A DNA stretch of 16,077 bases, taken from contig JBDKFN010000041.1 in NCBI GenBank assembly GCA_039798705.1, positions 1 through 16,077 of the forward strand, given 5' to 3'. How positions within the stretch are numbered: position 1 is the first letter of the stretch; every line of letters starts with the position of its first letter. Origin of the DNA: CAIKLP01 sp039798705. Its GTDB lineage: Bacteria > Bacteroidota > Bacteroidia > Sphingobacteriales > Sphingobacteriaceae. Positions 15,055 to 16,077 of this stretch are shown piece by piece. The position numbers and the translations under genes are program-made. The notes under the pieces were generated by a model. It ran no database searches. It was not told the DNA's origin and saw only the letters and a program-made list of their open reading frames with translations.

Positions 15055-15192
15055 TCATTTTTTAGCAGAAATAAAAGGTTTTAGGCTAGAAAAACAGCCT
15101 TTACAAGTAATTACTTTTCCCCAAAAGTTGAAATCATCAAAATCCAATTAGAGAATCAGATATTAGACCGTTAGCTAAAAACAAATTATGGG

Positions 15193-15200
15193 TAAATTTG
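15193..15200 (+). promoter_or_regulatory. Predicted promoter of msrB
   Basis: TAAATTTG exactly matches the -7 consensus TAnnTTTG. TTAG at 15171-15174 is a 3-of-4 match to the -33 TTTG with an 18-bp spacer. The start of transcription would be near 15206, 25 nt before the ATG at 15231. The TTG at 15198, which opens a longer frame, lies inside this element and is therefore unlikely to be the start codon. Confidence 0.55.
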
Positions 15201-15230
15201 TCTAACTATTACAACAACTTTATAGATAAG

Positions 15231-15740
15231 ATGAATAAATTGATCGCCGCCTTAATGTTAATTTTAGTATTCATTTCTATTTCAGTCGCTCAACAATTTT
15301 TTAAAAAAAACACCATGAAATCAAACCCCTATTTTAATACTTCAAGCAAAGAAAAAATAAATTTACCCGATCAAGAATGGGAAAAAATACTAAGCCCAGC
15401 GTTATTTAATATTGCTAGAAAAAAAGGAACAGAAAGGGCATACACCGGAACCTACAACGATTTTTTTGAAACAGGTTTTTATTATTGTGCTGCCTGTGGA
15501 AATAAGCTATTCGAATCTGACAGTAAGTTTGCTAGCAGTTGTGGATGGCCAAGTTTTTTTGAAGCTTATTCAGAAACAAGTGTGAAATATATTTCAGATA
15601 AATCTCACGGAATGATTCGAACTGAAGTATTATGCGGAAGATGTGACGCACACTTAGGCCATATATTTGATGATGGCCCAAAGCCAACAGGAATGAGGTT
15701 TTGCATGAATTCCATATCTCTAAAATTTGAAAAAAAATAA
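15231..15740 (+). CDS. msrB: Exported peptide-methionine (R)-S-oxide reductase
   Basis: From ATG 15231 the protein has 169 residues: an N-terminal signal peptide (hydrophobic 4-19, probable cleavage SVA20|QQ) and an MsrB domain. Zinc is held by Cys86/Cys89 (CAACG) and Cys135/Cys138 (CGRCD). The catalytic cysteine is Cys158 in MRFCMNS and the likely resolving one Cys104 in SSCGWPSFF. It reduces the R form of methionine sulfoxide in proteins. The signal peptide places it in the envelope, where it would repair oxidised exported proteins; its reductant there is unknown. An internal ATG at 15315 could give a cytosolic form without the signal peptide. It has its own promoter and shares a terminator with the convergent HU gene. 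Confidence 0.9.
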   Translation: MNKLIAALMLILVFISISVAQQFFKKNTMKSNPYFNTSSKEKINLPDQEWEKILSPALFNIARKKGTERAYTGTYNDFFETGFYYCAACGNKLFESDSKFASSCGWPSFFEAYSETSVKYISDKSHGMIRTEVLCGRCDAHLGHIFDDGPKPTGMRFCMNSISLKFEKK

Positions 15741-15741
15741 C

Positions 15742-15777
15742 AAAAAAAAAGCCTCGAAAATTCGAGGCTTTTTTTTT
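15742..15777. terminator. Bidirectional terminator between msrB and the HU gene
   Basis: Nine A (15742-15750) lead into GCCTCGAA AA TTCGAGGC (15751-15768), followed by nine T (15769-15777). The A and T runs serve as U tracts for transcripts from either side. Confidence 0.92.
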
Positions 15778-15791
15778 GAAATAAATTTAAA

Positions 15792-16067
15792 TTATTTGTT
15801 AACTACTTTAGCTAAAGTAGCACCTGCTGTAAATTTAGCAACTTTCTTAGCAGCAATTTTGATTGCTTTACCAGTTTGTGGGTTACGACCTACTCTTGCT
15901 GGTCTTTTAGTAACTGAAAAAGTTCCGAAACCAACTAAAGTTAATTTGTCACCTTTTTTCAAAGTTTTTGTTGTAGCATTTAAGAATGCATCTAAAGCAC
16001 GACCTGAATCAGCTTTTGTCATGTGAGTTTCTGCCGCGATTGCGTCAATTAATTCTGCTTTGTTCAT
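15792..16067 (-). CDS. HU-family DNA-binding protein
   Basis: The 91-residue basic protein has the normal length and pattern of HU: an alpha-helical dimer half at the N-terminus (NKAELIDAIAAETHMTKADS), GFGTF at 46-50 and the DNA-clamping arm with GRNPQTG at 60-66, followed by a Lys-rich tail. It binds and bends DNA without strong sequence choice as part of the nucleoid. The upstream promoter lies outside the window: only 10 bp remain after the start codon. The tail KKVAKFTAGATLAKVVNK is complete. HU and IHF are related; the homodimer-like sequence favours HU. Confidence 0.93.
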   Translation of the reverse strand: MNKAELIDAIAAETHMTKADSGRALDAFLNATTKTLKKGDKLTLVGFGTFSVTKRPARVGRNPQTGKAIKIAAKKVAKFTAGATLAKVVNK

Positions 16068-16077
16068 AGTTTTAAAA

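Larger units (their letters stand above)
14980..15230. promoter_or_regulatory. Divergent intergenic promoter region
   Basis: This stretch separates the - strand oxidoreductase operon from the + strand msrB gene and holds no credible gene. It contains one exact -7 match per strand (see the separate entries) and a short imperfect repeat pair, AAACAGCCYT at 15034 and 15092, whose meaning is unclear. No riboswitch-like fold or RNA gene is seen. Confidence 0.5.

Noticed and set aside
15034..15101. Imperfect direct repeat AAACAGCCYT in the divergent spacer
   Set aside because: Two short imperfect copies in AT-rich DNA can arise by chance and show no operator symmetry.
15198..15230. TTG start for msrB
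   Set aside because: It is a weak start codon located inside an exact -7 promoter match; the ATG at 15231 begins a proper signal peptide.
15727..16026. 99-codon + strand frame across the HU gene
   Set aside because: It spans the msrB-HU terminator and is antisense to a clear HU gene.

Overview
The window comes from an AT-rich genome of the phylum Bacteroidota. The evidence is the lack of strong Shine-Dalgarno sites, several exact or near matches to the Bacteroidota -7 promoter element TAnnTTTG, a DUF5777-like outer-membrane barrel, lysine-rich lipoproteins and secreted proteins ending signal peptides in ..A|Q, and a gene content typical of aerobic or facultative menaquinone-using members. 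An order such as Chitinophagales is plausible but cannot be fixed from the sequence. No rRNA, tRNA, CRISPR array, insertion sequence or phage gene was seen.

Positions 1-6700 hold a seven-gene electron-transfer cluster, all on the + strand: a haem-binding lipoprotein of the ethylbenzene-dehydrogenase gamma-like family (CX3CH motif), a small c-type cytochrome lipoprotein (CX4CH motif), an outer-membrane beta-barrel, a Tat-exported four-cluster iron-sulfur protein (one canonical cluster cysteine is Ala), a 10-helix NrfD-type quinol protein, a membrane-anchored protein with two similar beta domains, and a canonical CXXCH cytochrome c. A hairpin splits it into a 3-gene and a 4-gene part and a strong terminator closes it. 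Two ATGAT-N4-ATCAT palindromes, 22 bp apart, lie upstream and look like Fnr/Crp-family operators. There is no molybdopterin or other catalytic subunit, so this looks like a quinone-to-cytochrome wiring module whose terminal enzyme is encoded elsewhere or is one of these haem proteins. This is the most interesting part of the window.

Positions 6700-10335 carry mostly housekeeping or unknown + strand genes: purT (formate-dependent purine synthesis), a 34-residue very basic protein with its own terminator, a secreted or membrane coiled-coil protein, and a two-gene unit of an isoprenylcysteine-methyltransferase-like membrane protein and a DoxX-like protein.

Positions 10332-14979 carry a tight - strand operon: a GltD-like FAD/NAD(P) oxidoreductase with an appended ferredoxin domain, then the alpha (gamma-alpha fused) and beta subunits of a 2-oxoacid (probably 2-oxoglutarate):ferredoxin oxidoreductase. 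The first two genes overlap by 10 nt. The set suggests electron exchange between 2-oxoacid oxidation or reductive carboxylation and NAD(P)H.

Positions 14980-16077 contain a divergent promoter region, an exported methionine sulfoxide reductase B, a bidirectional terminator and a convergent HU-family DNA-binding protein.
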